Part shown: in pieces, positions 1 to 12,239 of the stretch
How positions within the stretch are numbered: position 1 is the first letter of the stretch
How the letters are laid out: every line of letters begins with the position of its first letter
DNA from: Rhyacophila brunnea
Lineage: Eukaryota; Arthropoda; Insecta; Trichoptera; Rhyacophilidae
NCBI GenBank assembly: GCA_022495005.1
Contig: JAGYXB010001022.1
Coordinates: forward strand, 620,001-684,000
Length of the DNA stretch: 64,000 nucleotides
Direction of reading: 5' to 3'
Position numbers and translations under genes: made by a program
Notes under the pieces: generated by a model
Databases searched by the model: none
Seen by the model: only the letters and a program-made list of their open reading frames with translations
Told to the model about the DNA's origin: nothing

Positions 1-197
1 CCGCGCGGCTTAAGCGTTGGACTATCATGCCGTGGGTCCCAGGTTCGAATCCTGGGTCTGGCAAGTACACATATTGTTTTTCAATTTGTATGTGAATCAG
101 GGTATTGACCTAATAGGTTGAGCAAGTGGCTGATATCCATTTCTCGTAAAAACAAAATATGTTAATACAAACCTCTACTCTGTGGAGGCCCATATAA
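1..197 (+). mobile_element. tRNA-derived SINE (copy 1, cut by the window edge)
   Basis: Contains a Pol III B-box GGTTCGAATCC inside a tRNA-like 3' half (ccaggttcgaatcctggg), a middle shared with the other copies (tttctcgtaaaaacaaaat), and the tail ctctgtggaggcccatat. It cannot be a tRNA gene: the sequence continues as SINE body, and the same unit recurs at 8537, 12240, 27528, 33899 and 52783. Confidence 0.85.
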
Positions 198-555
198 ATG
201 TACACTATATGAATGACAATAAATCTAAAAGTACAATTAGGTACATCGAGCAGTTGGTATAAGGTAAAGAAACCAAAAAAAATCTGGAAAGATTTAACTA
301 TCAATGCCTGCCGTATGCTTTGAATAAAGACAAATGGAGGGAATAGAGAATCAGGACATACGTATTCCAAGTTGTCGCGCTTCTGACGATGGTGGCGACA
401 CATTTATGGTATGAGAAGGATTTTTAAAAGCTTTTGGTTTTATTTGAAGACCTCAATAAATGTTTGATATATGTTGCAGGTTATTAATAATGAAATTACG
501 CAGAAATTACACCAAACGTTTCAATTTTTACATTGCGATGTTTGAACATTATAAT
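198..555. other. No feature recognised
   Basis: AT-rich; no exon-like or terminal-repeat structure seen. Confidence 0.5.
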
Positions 556-1157
556 CATGGCCCCACATCCTAAAGCGGTCCCCCAGGCCAAGATGTTTGG
601 CCCCCTACCTATCGCTAAGGTGAAACGCAGTGTGATTATCTCAGTGGTAGTTTACCCCACTGGTATTCAGTTAAGGTTGCGTGAGGTGAAATTAGGGATA
701 TTTCGTGTATTTTTAGCGATTTTTTGTATTTTTAAATAAGTCTTGATTTATAGAGTTATCGCCACTTGGCATCATATTGATTCACGATCCCCTTTTGTAG
801 TAGTCAAGAAACATACGACCCTTCGTCACATTGAATAAATAGCCATTTCATTAGTCAGGTAATAGGTACACTACACTACAAATAAATATAAAATAAAATT
901 TTACACTTGAATTTTCATTTAATTACTTATCTCAATCATAATATGATCATATTTAACTGCATCGGACAGCCACATATTTTTTTATGTTATTATTCTTTAA
1001 GTAAAATAGCACCACAGGCTACTTTTGAAATCTATTTGGTATATCAACTTTGTGGTGTATTTATCTCACTTAACTGGTCGTATCGCGACGCCGGGCCCCC
1101 TTTAATCCCGGGCCCCCAGGCTATAGCCCTGTCAGTCCCCTCTTTGTGGGGGCCATG
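556..1157. mobile_element. GGCCCC-rich hAT-like MITE, copy 1
   Basis: Ends are catggccccacatcc and tttgtgggggccatg, an inverted repeat. It is flanked by the 8-bp direct repeat attataat on both sides. Inner arms are rich in GGGCCCCCAGGC; the middle is AT-rich without a reading frame. The 8-bp duplication suggests movement by a hAT-type transposase, although CATGGCC is an unusual hAT end. Confidence 0.85.
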
Positions 1158-1588
1158 ATTATAATATTATTGATACTATTATAATGTTGTTTAGCTTTGC
1201 GGCGAGAAGGAAACATCGCTCCACCACAACGGAAGAAGTTACCCGAGGCTGACAGGTAACAAAAGTAAAGGACAAAACACATTGCAAAGACATGAACGAT
1301 TTGCTGTCGCAAAGTGCATCGGTTTAATTAGACAACTCTGGGTAAGTAGCTATAAACTTTGTACGATACAAGACAAATCCAATGATTTCTATAGTATAAT
1401 GTAATTAGTTGAACTACATCATAGGCGGCATACTAATATTGTCATCTGGCAACAGTTTGCACAGGTGTTTATCCTTATTACGTCACTTGATTTTTGGTAT
1501 TTTTAACCTCCCCTCCCTGCCTATCAACATACAATAATATCATATTTTATAACATCACCAATTGGTGAAAATGATCTATTTCAGCATA
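1158..1588. other. No feature recognised
   Basis: Mixed AT-rich sequence; nothing supported. Confidence 0.4.
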
Positions 1589-1960
1589 ACACCTCGTTTA
1601 CACGTGCATTGATTTACTGCTGACAGTACGTATTATAGTGGCCATAACAAGAAAATGCAAGATTGCATGGATGGATGAAAAAAAATCAGCGGCTTCTGAA
1701 TTTTCACGCGATAATTGAAACTTGCATGACGTGTGCGCAGTAGAACGATAGTGGCGAACCTGCCGGAAAAAATACGAACTATACCACGCAGCGCATTTTG
1801 ACGTATACCAATTTTCACAACCTATCAACATATATAGCACCGTACAATGACACCAACGCGTCTCACTTACGCTTGAAGAATGAGATTGGTGAGATAGGTA
1901 GTCAGCACTATTACGTTTTACAAGTTATTATCGCGATAGTTTAATTTACACACATTAAAA
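1589..1960. repeat. Cacgtg-end MITE family, copy 1 (one end lost)
   Basis: Shares its left end (cgtttacacgtgcattgatt) and internal blocks (ccataacaagaaaatgca, tatcgcgata, aatctcattctt) with 13448-13755, where both ends survive. No coding capacity. Confidence 0.65.
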
Positions 1961-2487
1961 ATGAGTTTATTTTGTTAGTTTTGTAAACTTGCATTTTCTA
2001 TTATATCTCTCCTATCCCTTCGTTAAATCCCTGAATTACATATATCAAATTTAAGAAGTGATGTCGTATACATATCAAAATGCGTTCTTTAGCGCGAGGC
2101 AGTGCTTCTCATTAATATAATTTTTAATTGTTACGCCATAGACAACGATTTGATTGCATATTCATGAAAATTCTGTGATTTATATTCATGTAAACGAACT
2201 AGTAGGTCAATAAAGCAATCAGAGCAATAACAAATTCGCATTCTGGCTGGTCGTCAAGCATAATATTTTTATGTCGCACAAAAGCGAAAATAATTAATTA
2301 CAACATTGCCCTAATTCCATTAGTCTCGCAATAAATACGTCAAGGGCAGAAGAATGGCTGCCAATTATATTATTATTTCTGAGATGGAAAAGTTTCTGCT
2401 GAAGCAATTAAAATGCAAATAGCAGCCGAATTGTACAGATAAGTTTTCCGAACGGAAAACTTCTCCGTTCTCTTAAACCTGGTTCAG
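1961..2487. other. No feature recognised
   Basis: AT-rich unique-looking sequence. Confidence 0.4.
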
Positions 2488-2785
2488 TGGGTCTATTCTA
2501 TACTTATCAACCGCTGAAGTGATAAATATTATCAAACTTAGGCTAGATTTGTATCAAAGTATTATCACTCATTGTAACAATTACAATAAGTTGGTTGTAA
2601 TTGTTGCAATAAGTGCTATATTTTAACAGCACATCTCTTGCTGCTGTTAAAATATAGCACTGATTGCAACAATAACATTCAATTTATTGTAATTGTTACA
2701 ATAAGTGCTAATATTTTGATTCAAGCCTACCCTAAATTTGATAATATTTATCACTTCAGCGGTCGATAAGTATAGAATATACCCA
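2488..2785. mobile_element. Hairpin MITE (tgggtctattctata ends), copy 1
   Basis: Almost wholly palindromic: tgggtctattctatactt at the left returns as aagtatagaatataccca at the right, and the arms run inward to a small loop near 2635. The same family is at 30287-30592, with a diverged copy at 12634-12905. Confidence 0.88.
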
Positions 2786-2794
2786 AAGATCATG

Positions 2795-2985
2795 CTAGTA
2801 GTTTAGCCGAGTGGCGAGTAATTGAGAAACTAAACGTGTATGAACAGTCAAATTTAGTCGAGTAATTTAGTAAAATTATTTAGTCGAGTCAAACCACTTT
2901 CTTCTATTTTTAGATCGAGTAGCGAATCCCAGTACCCCTAATTAAATACCAAAAGTCTAAACATGCCACATTTAGTCAAGTTCAT
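2795..2985 (+). repeat. Reiterated tttagtcgagt motif
   Basis: The motif tttagtcgagt or near variants occurs at about 2801, 2852, 2879 and 2970, all on the plus strand, directly after the hairpin MITE. Function unknown; possibly part of a decayed element end. Confidence 0.5.
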
Positions 2986-3025
2986 TAGTATTGTCGCAAA
3001 AATATTGTTTCGTTGCAATGTCACA

Positions 3026-3690
3026 CAGTGGCGAAGGGTGGACGTAGGTTAGATCCGACATAAATCGTGCATTCTAAACATTATCAGCCAAACGTATTTG
3101 TTTACGTTGAACTAAGACTACAGTGTATAGATAGTGTTAGTTTTTAAAATTCAATTAAACCCTGCCTAATTCAAACCAGTGGCAGTGAAGGGTGGATGTA
3201 GGCTGTTAAGATCCACCATAAATAGTGCTCATTAAACTTTGTCAGTCATACGTATTTGTTTTCATAAGACTACAATTCACAGAACCCTGCGAAACCAGAT
3301 ATTAACAAACTAACTAACATAATTAAAAGATAAAAATAACTTTTTACATACCACGTTTTTAAATTTTCTGTTGGTTCATATAAACTTGACAATTCCATGT
3401 ATTAATAATTTAGGCCAAATAAGACAATTGTCAACAAATCATTTTTTTTGCTATTTTGCAACAAACAAACAAACAAATATAAAATACTGAATTGTCATTT
3501 TGATTTCCATAGTAACGCACGTATATATTAATAATTTAGTCGCTAGGACCACCCCCTTAGCAACCGCATCGTGTTCTGATATATTCTAAAAGTTTCAAAT
3601 GTCTAGCTAGTCGGGAAGTTAGTTAAAAATCGATTGCAAGATTTGTACTGGATAAACAACCACCGGACAAACAAGAATACGAGCTTAGAA
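3026..3690. repeat. cagtggcg-headed repeat family, copy 1
   Basis: Begins cagtggcgaagggtggac; a second head (cagtggcagtgaagggtgg) lies at about 3178. It shares long blocks with 4890-5525, 11062-11560 and 58081-58450 (attgatttccatagtaacgc, ctagcaacc, aaaatcgattgcaagatttg). The CAGTGGCG start is typical of hAT ends, but no target duplication was confirmed. Confidence 0.6.
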
Positions 3691-4129
3691 AAACGTGCTA
3701 AAAAAACTAACTACAAAACTAATGTTAAAACTAAATATTAACATCGTTTCATACGTCCAATTGGGAAAATCTGGTAGAATTAATAAGTCCCTTCAAATGA
3801 ACTTGGAATGCGAATTCACGTATAGCTAATCGATAATGTAAGTTTACTTTTTTGTTCGACTTCCATATGTTTACGCTTCATCTAATCATACAGACGATTT
3901 TATTGAGTATCTTTACATCATTAGCTGTAAAACCATTCAAACACCACGCTGAAACTACAAATCAGTAAAATACAACATTCTGTTACTGTATTCCTACACT
4001 GGCCTCATATGTAATACGAAGGTAGTTTGTTCTCTGAAATTGTTCATTCCACGCTCCTGGTCCAATACGCTTTTCCCAATGCTGGAAAACTTCATAAAAT
4101 AAAACGTCTGCAAGTAAAGCTATTATATA
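3691..4129. other. No feature recognised
   Basis: AT-rich; nothing supported. Confidence 0.4.
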
Positions 4130-4520
4130 TGTATATTATAAGTATATATAAATCAGGGATCGGCAACGCGACGTTCCGGAGGATATATGGTGCGCCTGAC
4201 TGTCATCAATATAAAAAAAAGAGTTGCAGCTTAGACTATAGATCAGGGAACTCATAAATAATGGGAACTGAAATACATAACGGGTAAGGCGATAGCAGGT
4301 AACCGACTCGAGTAAGGAAAAATCCGGGTTAAACTTACACACGTGTCAAGAATACGTTTTACGTCGAATACTGAAAACTGCTCTCGGTTTATGCATTTAC
4401 GCTCATTTAATGTTGGTGTATAACACAAACTATTGCACGTGCATAATGCGTGCTTCATTTTCGTAGGACACTCACACATTCAAAACCCGGCATCAACATG
4501 CGGCGTTTTGAATATAGTCT
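4130..4520. repeat. Dispersed repeat L, copy 1
   Basis: Present in opposite orientation at about 51050-51420. Shared blocks include gtgcataatgcgtg, tatgcatttacgctcattta, gaatacgt and agggaactca. No coding potential or clear terminal repeats seen. Confidence 0.6.
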
Positions 4521-4747
4521 ATCGGTATTCTATTTAGTATCTGTTCTGTGCTATATATACATCAGTTGCAGCTATTGAGTAGGTTAAAAGCAAAGGGGCT
4601 TCCATTGAGATGCGGATAAAAATAATTACACAGTTTTGAGGAGGATTCAGATATATTGTAAGATTTATTATATTCTATTAATATAACATACTGAGAAACT
4701 TAATCCATCGTTTCAATTAAAAATATACATATAGTTTTGTTTATTAC

Positions 4748-4800
4748 AGGGCTCGAAATGGACCAAAATGCACCGGAGCGCAGTTCCAGTTCATGAAATC
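4748..4800. repeat. Isolated end of the cgaaatgg hAT-like MITE family
   Basis: cagggctcgaaatggacc followed by caccggagcgcagttcc matches the termini of 21526-21761. Only one end is present. Confidence 0.6.
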
Positions 4801-4889
4801 CCCAAGAGTATAATATGCAGTCTCGTGAAAAATATAATTTGACCGTCTGATCTATGTAGATCATAACAAAAAAGCTAACACACTAATTG

Positions 4890-5525
4890 TTCATAAATTA
4901 TACATAAATAATTACAAGATAAAAAGAACTTTTTTTATATACAACTTTTTTTAAATTTTCTGTTGAATCCTATAAACTTGACTTGACTAGCTTAAACGAT
5001 CAAAAACATTTGTACTTGATAAAAATAATACTGAAATGTCATTTTGAATTTCATATTGATTTCCATAGTAACGCACGTAATTAATAATTTAGTTGCTAGG
5101 CCCCATACCCTTAGCAACCAATAATAGTGGATTGGATTACGGATTTCTTTCGAAATAACTTTTCATACAAAACAGAATTAACTGAAAATAAATTCAATTC
5201 TACTTAAAGATGGCTAAAAGTATTAAAAGAATGCATTGGCATCGTGTTCTGGTTTATTCTAAAAGTTTCAAATGTCTAGTTAGCCGGGAAGTTAGTTAAA
5301 AATCGATTGCAAGATTTGTAGTGGACAAACAACCACCGGACAAATAAGAATACGACCTAATAAAAACGTTGTAATAAAATTGATAAACATGTTACCATTT
5401 TTGGAAAATTATCGCGCACAAATTGTATTCTTAGTTCAATGAAAACAAATAAGTATGACTGACAAAGTTTAGAGTGCACTATTTATGTCGAATCTCCACA
5501 GCCTACATCCACCCTCAGCCCTTAA
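4890..5525. repeat. cagtggcg-headed repeat family, copy 2 (mariner inserted in its end)
   Basis: About 480 bp closely matches 11062-11560. It ends with the inverted head (cagcctacatccaccct at about 5499), directly beside the mariner insertion at TA 5526. Confidence 0.7.
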
Positions 5526-5527
5526 TA

Positions 5528-6826
5528 CGAGGGTGGGTCAATAAGTCCTTAGAAAAGCCGACAGGTGGCGCGACTAGTACTGTAAGCGGTGTGTTTTCAT
5601 GCAGCGGCACTACCGATTCAGTATGCTGCGAAGTTTCAATCAGATTGATCGGGTTGTTGTGTGTTTCTCGTACATTTAAAAAAAAAATTTGCTTGTGGAA
5701 AATGGAAAAATGGAAAATGGAGAAAATTGAGTTTAGAGCTGTTATTAAACATTTTAATATAAAAGGGTTAACAGCAAAGGAAATAAAAAATGAGCTGGAT
5801 TTAGTTCACGGCATATCTGCTCCTTCACTTGCAACTATTTATAACTGGTTAATGAATTTAAACGTGGTCGTACATCAACAAAGGATGAACCACGCTCAGG
5901 ACGTCCTGTAGAGGTGACTACACCAGAAATTATCAATAAAATCCACGATATGGTGTTAAGTGACCGAAGATTAAAGTTGAGTGAGATAATTGAGGTTACA
6001 GGGATCTCAAAAGGTAGCGTCATTTCTATTTTGCATGACAAATTGGGCATGAAAAAAATTTCTGCAAGATGGGTGCCGCGTTTGCTCACAGTCGACAATA
6101 AACGCAATAGGGTGGTGGCCTCTAAAGCCCTGTTGTCGCTCATGCAACGCAATCCGGATGAATTTTTTCGTCGCTTTGTGATTGTAGATGAAACATGGAT
6201 ACACCACTATACTCCCGAGACGAAAGAACAGTCAAAGCAGTGGATTGCGAAAGGCGAACCATGTCCAAAGAAGGCGAAAACCGTAAATCAGCTGGTAAGG
6301 TTATGGCTACTGTATTTTGGGATGCACGTGGAATTATTTTCGTTGACTATTTGGAAAAAGGAAAACAATAACAGGGGATTATTATGCATCTTTATTGGAC
6401 CAGCTAAAAAACGAAATTGAAGAAAAACGGCCTCATTTAAACAGGAAAAAAATCCTCTTTCATCAGGACAATGCCCATGTTCACACATGTTTACGATCAA
6501 TGGCTAAAATTGAAGAATTGAAGTTCGAATTGGTCGACCACCCACCGTATTCGCCAGATTTAGCCCCCAGTGACTTTTTCCTTTCCCAAACTTAAAAAAA
6601 TGGCTAAGTGGACAACGTTTTTTTTCAAATGAAGAAGCCATCGATCGGACAAATGCTTATTTTGAGGACCTTCCGAAAACTTATTTTTCTGACGGTTTAA
6701 AAAAAATTGAGAAACGTCTAACCAAGTGTATTGAGCTCCAAGGAGATTATGTTGAGAAATAAAAAAAAAATACAAAAATAAAACTGTTTTAATGCTTTTT
6801 TCTAAGGAATTATTGACCCACCCTCG
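5528..6826 (+). mobile_element. Full-length mariner transposon
   Basis: 1299 bp, the usual mariner length. Terminal inverted repeats are cgagggtgggtcaataag and cttattgacccaccctcg-like (right end ttattgacccaccctcg with a one-base slip). It is flanked by the TA duplication at 5526-5527 and 6827-6828, and a transposase frame lies inside. It inserted into the end of a cagtggcg-family repeat. Confidence 0.95.
5702..6762 (+). pseudogene. Mariner transposase, frameshifted
   Basis: DD34D-type transposase that would cut and paste the element at TA. It starts MEKWKMEKIEFRAVIKHF and has a helix-turn-helix region, the catalytic motif VDETWIHHYTPETKEQSKQW, the second Asp in HQDNAHVHT, and HPPYSPDLAPSDFF with the third Asp. 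The stop is at 6760. Four frame changes, each equal to one lost base, lie near 5855, 6288, 6365 and 6582, most in or beside short runs. The product is therefore broken although the catalytic motifs survive. The frame would be about 350 residues, normal for mariner. Subfamily not assigned. Confidence 0.93.
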
Positions 6827-7010
6827 TATAAACGTAATATAATAACATATTTTAATAAGAAGAATTTGGCATTCTTAAAGTTCAAAAGCGTTAATTTATG
6901 TCTAATGAAATGTAATTCAGTGAAAATCGAGGAACACAGAAATAATTGGAAGCGGGTTGCCTTCCTGTGTGAGGCTGTAACAAGATTTAAATCTCGAGTG
7001 TGAATACATA

Positions 7011-7405
7011 TCGACAGTATAAAGGAAAAAGGGCGTAATCCTCAATTTTAATCAAAATAGGTTTTATTGCAAAATAACGTTGAACACAACTAAATACAAG
7101 TTGTGTACAAAGTACGTAAGCTGAAAATGCCGAATTATTATCTAAAGTTAACTATAAATTTAAAAAAAAAAAAAAAGTGACATGGGTAAAACGACTTAAC
7201 CATCATTCTTGTTGGGTTTTTTTAATTAACTCAATAATTTATATTAGATTAAAGATATAAAAACTAAATTATTAATTAATATGCACTTTAAGGCTATGTC
7301 TATTTTGTATTTTAACTTTGACCGAAAACCATACCGAAAACGTTTTTGAGCCTCCTGTAAAATTTGATTTGTGCGGATTACGCCTTTTTTACTTTCCACA
7401 GTCGA
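7011..7405. mobile_element. Iterated-motif element C, copy 1
   Basis: Inverted ends: tcgacagtataaaggaaaaa at the left, and ttttactttccacagtcga at the right. An inner copy, gggtaaaacgacttaacc, lies at about 7184. Same family as 49795-50956. No reading frame. Confidence 0.7.
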
Positions 7406-7884
7406 TATGTTATTTTTATTAGGTACGCCTGTGTTATACAAAATATGTAATAAATGCCAAAATTGGAATGGCAGGAGAGGTAAAAAAAACTTTGTATTTT
7501 TCATAGTAGATAGATGTTAGTTAGGGCCAAGTAAGAAAAGAAAATCAAACAAACAAAATAGTATGTTGAATTTGTATGTAGGTATAGATATTATTCGCTT
7601 TTCGTGGTCACAGTTGCCAACCCCTGGTATAAATTGTTCTAGGAAATGTGGAATGTGTAAAGAATAAAAGAAGCGTCCCCTGATTGATGTTGATCGATCA
7701 ATTCTATTAGTGTTAACAATAATTCCAGATGATCGATCTGATTCTATCCAAATAGAGATAAACGATTTGTACCTACACATATGCTCGACAAACTGTAAAA
7801 ATACCAAACAATGATAATATTATTAATATTGGTTGCCGATTTTGGATAGCTTTTCTTGCACATACAAAAATCTTAAATTGTATC
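7406..7884. other. No feature recognised
   Basis: AT-rich; nothing supported. Confidence 0.4.
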
Positions 7885-8210
7885 AAGGCCTGAACAAAAA
7901 CGATGCATGAGTGCGAGTGAGAAAGTATTCGGCACCCTTATAATCTCTGCAACACGCGCTAGAGTAAGATAAAAGGCTTACATATGTTTGAGTTAGTTTC
8001 CAAAAGTATCGCCGACAAATCGTGGTGAATCGCTTCACGTAGCGTCGTAGCTCGTGTTGCTAAATTGCTATTTTTTGTGTTAAACATAAAGTCAGTGGTA
8101 AATATTTTTAGTTAATTAAGTAGGAAAGATGGTTCTGTGTGTTGTATTAAAATATGGTAGCCGTACTGATAAGCAAGAAGATGGTATTACGTTTCATAGG
8201 TAAGTTGATA
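7885..8210 (+). mobile_element. 5' end of a THAP-encoding element, copy 1
   Basis: A repeat shared with 11730-12062. Both begin aaggcctgaa-aaaaacga, followed by gtgcgagtga and attcggcac, and lead into the same short THAP-like exon. This suggests the 5' terminus of a DNA transposon of the P-element/THAP type rather than a cellular gene. The remainder of the element is not recognisable. Confidence 0.55.
8129..8199 (+). pseudogene. THAP-domain first exon (fragment)
   Basis: ATG followed by 23 codons reading MVLCVVLKYGSRTDKQ, then EDGITFH, and ending at a good donor AG|gtaagt. This matches the first part of a THAP zinc finger, where C-x-C spacing precedes SRSDK...GISFHRFP. The expected second Cys is replaced (KYG). 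No second exon with the remaining zinc ligands was found downstream, so this is a relic. The sister copy at 11978 has a stop at codon 4. Confidence 0.6.
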
Positions 8211-8536
8211 CATGTTCGTGATAATTTATTTGTATATTATTATATATTTTAATATCAGTGACCTAGTGTTTCTTTAAAATAACTTAAATTATGGATATCT
8301 TTACCTAATGGTTGCATTTTGACCGCTTAAAAATACTATATAACTATGGTCTCGAACATTTGTAGACGAATGCGTTCGCTCGCCCACAAACCAAACGCAT
8401 GGCACGCAGCTTAATTTAGCAATGCAACCGTCTAGGTGGCGTCTAGGTGTATCTATAGTCTATGAATTGTATGCATTTTACTTATCACCTTTAGATACTG
8501 AGGCTTGACTTTTGTTTAAGTAGCAAAATTATAAGT
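8211..8536. other. No feature recognised
   Basis: Downstream of the THAP relic exon; no further THAP exon seen. Confidence 0.4.
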
Positions 8537-8609
8537 CTGTTAATACAAACCTCTACCCTGTGGAGGCCCATATGATTCTATTAGGATCGGACATGGTCGA
8601 AAAAAAAAT
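8537..8609 (+). mobile_element. SINE 3' fragment (copy 2)
   Basis: Only the 3' end of the SINE: taatacaaacctctaccctg, ggaggcccatatgat and ggatcggacatggtcg, followed by an A run. Truncation at the 5' side fits target-primed insertion. Confidence 0.8.
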
Positions 8610-9757
8610 ATAAGTGGTTTATTTATGCTATTAATAAGACGATAGTGACACAAAAAAAAATGTAAAATATAAGTACATCAGAAAACAAAATCACAAAACC
8701 ATTCACAAAAAATCAAAATTCAATGCAGGCGATTATTATTTAGAAAATGAATACAATCGACCGAGGATACTTGGTGGAACTTAAATTTAAATTCTAATTG
8801 ATTTCAGTTTGGTGCTGTTTTATGTGAGTCATTTTTGCGACCTGGGTTTCACCTTTCAGCATCTTCAGCCACTATGCGCACTCATCAATGGTAAATACAC
8901 ACTGACAACAAACACAGTTGACCACGCGTCGCTACTGCCAATGAAACGGTAAAAATATACCCCCTTGCTTATTTATTACTTTGCACATGTTTCCCCATCT
9001 GCGGCGGAATATGTATTTAAAAATATGGAGATTTTCGTGTAATACTGTAGCTATAACATGATTTTAAATCATTTTTATTTATTTGAAGACAATAATAATT
9101 GTATGTATCTTGGTATCTTGGATGTATCTCGGTCTGAACTACGCATTATTCTTGTATCAGCTTAGTCTTGAATACAAGTGCTTGGACCATAACCGAAAGT
9201 ATGATTACCTACCTCAGACTCCAGCTATGTTATATTCTAGCAATGCCTTGATTTAAATTACAAAATTGGTAACCACCTCTTAACAGATTTTAAAACACTT
9301 TAGATAGTATTCATAACCATAATCCATCCGGAAAGCGAAAGGTGTGTGTTCGAACTCCATTCGGCTTATTTGCTGTTATAGAGTTTTCTTAATAGTCTTA
9401 ATGTTTTTTTATTTACCTATAGATATAGGAATTTCACATAAATAATACTATTTATCGAAAACTCTCGATATCGTGAGAAATTATGTTATTTAAAATTAAT
9501 TAACTCATCCTCGCTATAGGATTGGTTTGTCGAATATCCGTATTTGTCGAAATCGACCTTTGAATCCAGAATGTTTTTTATGTATCTAAATAGACCATAA
9601 CCATCCTTTTCTTGAAATTACTTTATAATGGTAATGAATACATCATTCGTATACTGTAAAAATAACAATTTCAATATCTCCATGTACTCGTATTTAAATA
9701 TAGGATTATGAAATTTGTTTTTCGTCTCCTGAACATTTGGTCTATCACATTTGGACA
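8610..9757. other. No feature recognised
   Basis: AT-rich, about 1.1 kb. A B-box-like gtgttcgaactcc near 9349 hints at a decayed SINE but is too weak to call. Confidence 0.4.
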
Positions 9758-10525
9758 AACTATAATTAAAGTAGGGAGTAAAATGATATTGACGCGCGTG
9801 TTTGAACATGTACCGTTTAAAAAATAAAAAAATAAATTCGGTTAGGTACATGTTCAAACACGCGCGTTAACATAATTTTACTCCCTACTTTAATTATAGT
9901 TTGTCAATTTATGGCTACGGCCGTATGTTGTAGCTTAACCACTAGGGAATGACAAAAGAAATGGCATATTTCAAAAAAATACTACCTCATTCTTAGGTCA
10001 ATAATTATTATAAAACAATCATTATTCGTAGGGTATTTATCACATTTTAATGGCCCAAGACATAGCTTATAATCAGTATCTTTAGAAGTATCTTCAAATG
10101 TGTTAATCGTGCCTGTTTTTCGAATAATAAAATACCTAATTCTTGTCAAATTTGGGATCACCGAGATTATCAATATAATTTTTTATCGTGAATATTTTAC
10201 AAAAATTATCTCGTAATAAATTATACTAATGGTTTTATAAATGCGTTTAAAAATTAATAAATGTAAAAAATCTTAACACCACTGCACAGTTATGTACCGA
10301 AATATGACTATATTCTACAACATTAGAGCGAGAGGTTTAAAAGAATACTATTTTATGTAACAAAAATACTTTATGCAGTCATCAAATGTTTAAAATAAGT
10401 ATAAAGGATAATAAGGCTTGATAATTATATAAATAGATTATCTACAACGTTTAAGGAGTGTCCAGGATCATGGTTTGAAAATACAATAAAAACTCAATTT
10501 TGACCTTCGACGAGCATGTCCCCCC
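9758..10525. mobile_element. TTAA foldback element, copy 2 (one arm truncated)
   Basis: Contains the palindromic core (acatgttcaaacacgcgcg in both orientations) and one complete arm ending cgacgagcatgtcccccc, nearly identical to 56209-57600. The other arm is lost beyond about 9758. Confidence 0.9.
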
Positions 10526-11061
10526 TTTTGACTCGGCATGCATACTGTACCTTTAAGCAGTGCGTGTGTACCTACCTTAATGTGAAGAACTTTATTAAAG
10601 TAGCGACGCGCCGAACGATCACTGAACGTATAATAAAATATGACATAACTGGGACATGTCAAGCGCCATATTATCAACTACCTACCAGTAACCAGATGCT
10701 ACATGGAGGAAGGGGTATGTATGACAGTAGGGATAATGATCAAAATATTCGCTATGTTCAAGTTCTCTAAGAAGTGGAACGAGATATTTTTAAACGGAGA
10801 TAAACCAGAAGAAAATATTACATATCTATCTACACATGTCATATAGCATTAAATATAATAAAGATTTCCGTCCAGTATACATTATAGGCAAGAGGTCAGT
10901 GAACTGACTTTCCCAGAGAAAAGAAAAACCATTTCCCAGTCTAAACTCCCGTTAGATTTAACACACAGCGGTGAAGTTTGCAACGGAACTGTTCTTACGG
11001 GACGCATGCACGTTTTAAGGACATACATGAACGCAGTTTTACAATGATAATACGTAGGTAC
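10526..11061. other. No feature recognised
   Basis: Nothing supported. Confidence 0.4.
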
Positions 11062-11560
11062 TTATTATAAATAATTACAAGATAAAAAGAATTTTTTACA
11101 TACAACGTTTTTAAATTTTCTGTTGAATCATATAAACTTGACTTGACTAGCTTAAACGATCAAAAAAAATAGTACTTGATAGAAATACTGAATAAATATA
11201 GAATACTGAAATGTCATTTTGACACTTCATATTGATTTCCATAGTAACGCACGCATATATTAATAATTTGGTTGCTAGGACCCCAGACCCCTAGCAACCA
11301 ATAATAGTGTTTTACTTTTTACGGATTTCTTCCGAAATAACTTTTCATACAAAACAGAATTAACTGAAAATGAATTCAATTCTACTTAAAAATGGCTAAA
11401 AGTATTAAAAGAATGCATTGGCATCGTGTTCTGATATATTCTAAAAGTTTCAAATGTCTAGCTAGTCGGGAAGTTAGTTAAAAATCGATTGCAAGATTTG
11501 TACCGGACAAACAACCACCGGACAAATAAGAATACGACCTAATAAAAACGTTGTAAAATC
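11062..11560. repeat. cagtggcg-headed repeat family, copy 3 (internal part)
   Basis: Close match to 4890-5380, including tttccatagtaacgcacg, the gctagga-ccc-tagcaacc block and gattgcaagatttgta. The head is missing. Confidence 0.75.
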
Positions 11561-11729
11561 AATTGAATTTGCTTAAATCTTTGCTGGAAAACTGTTACAA
11601 TAAAAATAAAATTACTGATGTTTTCGTAAGCACTCCTTGTTGTAAATCAAAAGCATCATTATTGTCTAAGCTGGGACATGTTATTGAGTGGTATTTTATT
11701 GGCTGTTCCTACCAAAAAGAGTCTAGGGC

Positions 11730-12062
11730 AAGGCCTGAATAAAAACGAACCATAAGTGCGAGTGATAAAGCATTCGGCACGCTTATCTCTCCGCAATATG
11801 CGTTAGAGTAAGATAAAATTTATACGGCTGAATTAAATATTTTTTGTACGCATCGCCGGTAAACATTGATTTGAATGACTACATTCATTTAAAAACTACG
11901 AGTACGTATTACTGAAATTTATTGTTTTTGTGTTAAGTGGTAATTATTTTTAGTTAGGTAATTTAGTAGAAAATAATATGGTTAACTAACTAATTGTGTT
12001 GAAATTTGTTAGCCGTACTGAGAAGCAACATGATGGTATAACGTTTCATAGTTAAGTTGATA
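11730..12062 (+). mobile_element. 5' end of THAP-encoding element, copy 2 (decayed)
   Basis: Same leader as 7885-8210. The ATG at 11978 is followed by a TAA at codon 4. Downstream agccgtactgagaagcaac and tggtataacgtttcatag still align with the THAP exon of copy 1. Confidence 0.55.
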
Positions 12063-12239
12063 ATACTAAAATTGAGGTTCTACTGTGCGTTATAAGAAAC
12101 ACGGCTTCATTTTCCCGAACAATGCCCACTCTCTTTATATTATTACTCTGAGGTCTAGGGCGTTTTTAGCTGAAGTACATTTTCCCATACTTTTAGCAGT
12201 AACCCAACATTCCCCATGTACCTATTATAATACCCATTA

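Noticed and set aside
1..62. A tRNA gene at the left edge
   Set aside because: Only the B-box half is tRNA-like, and it continues into a SINE body found in five other places.
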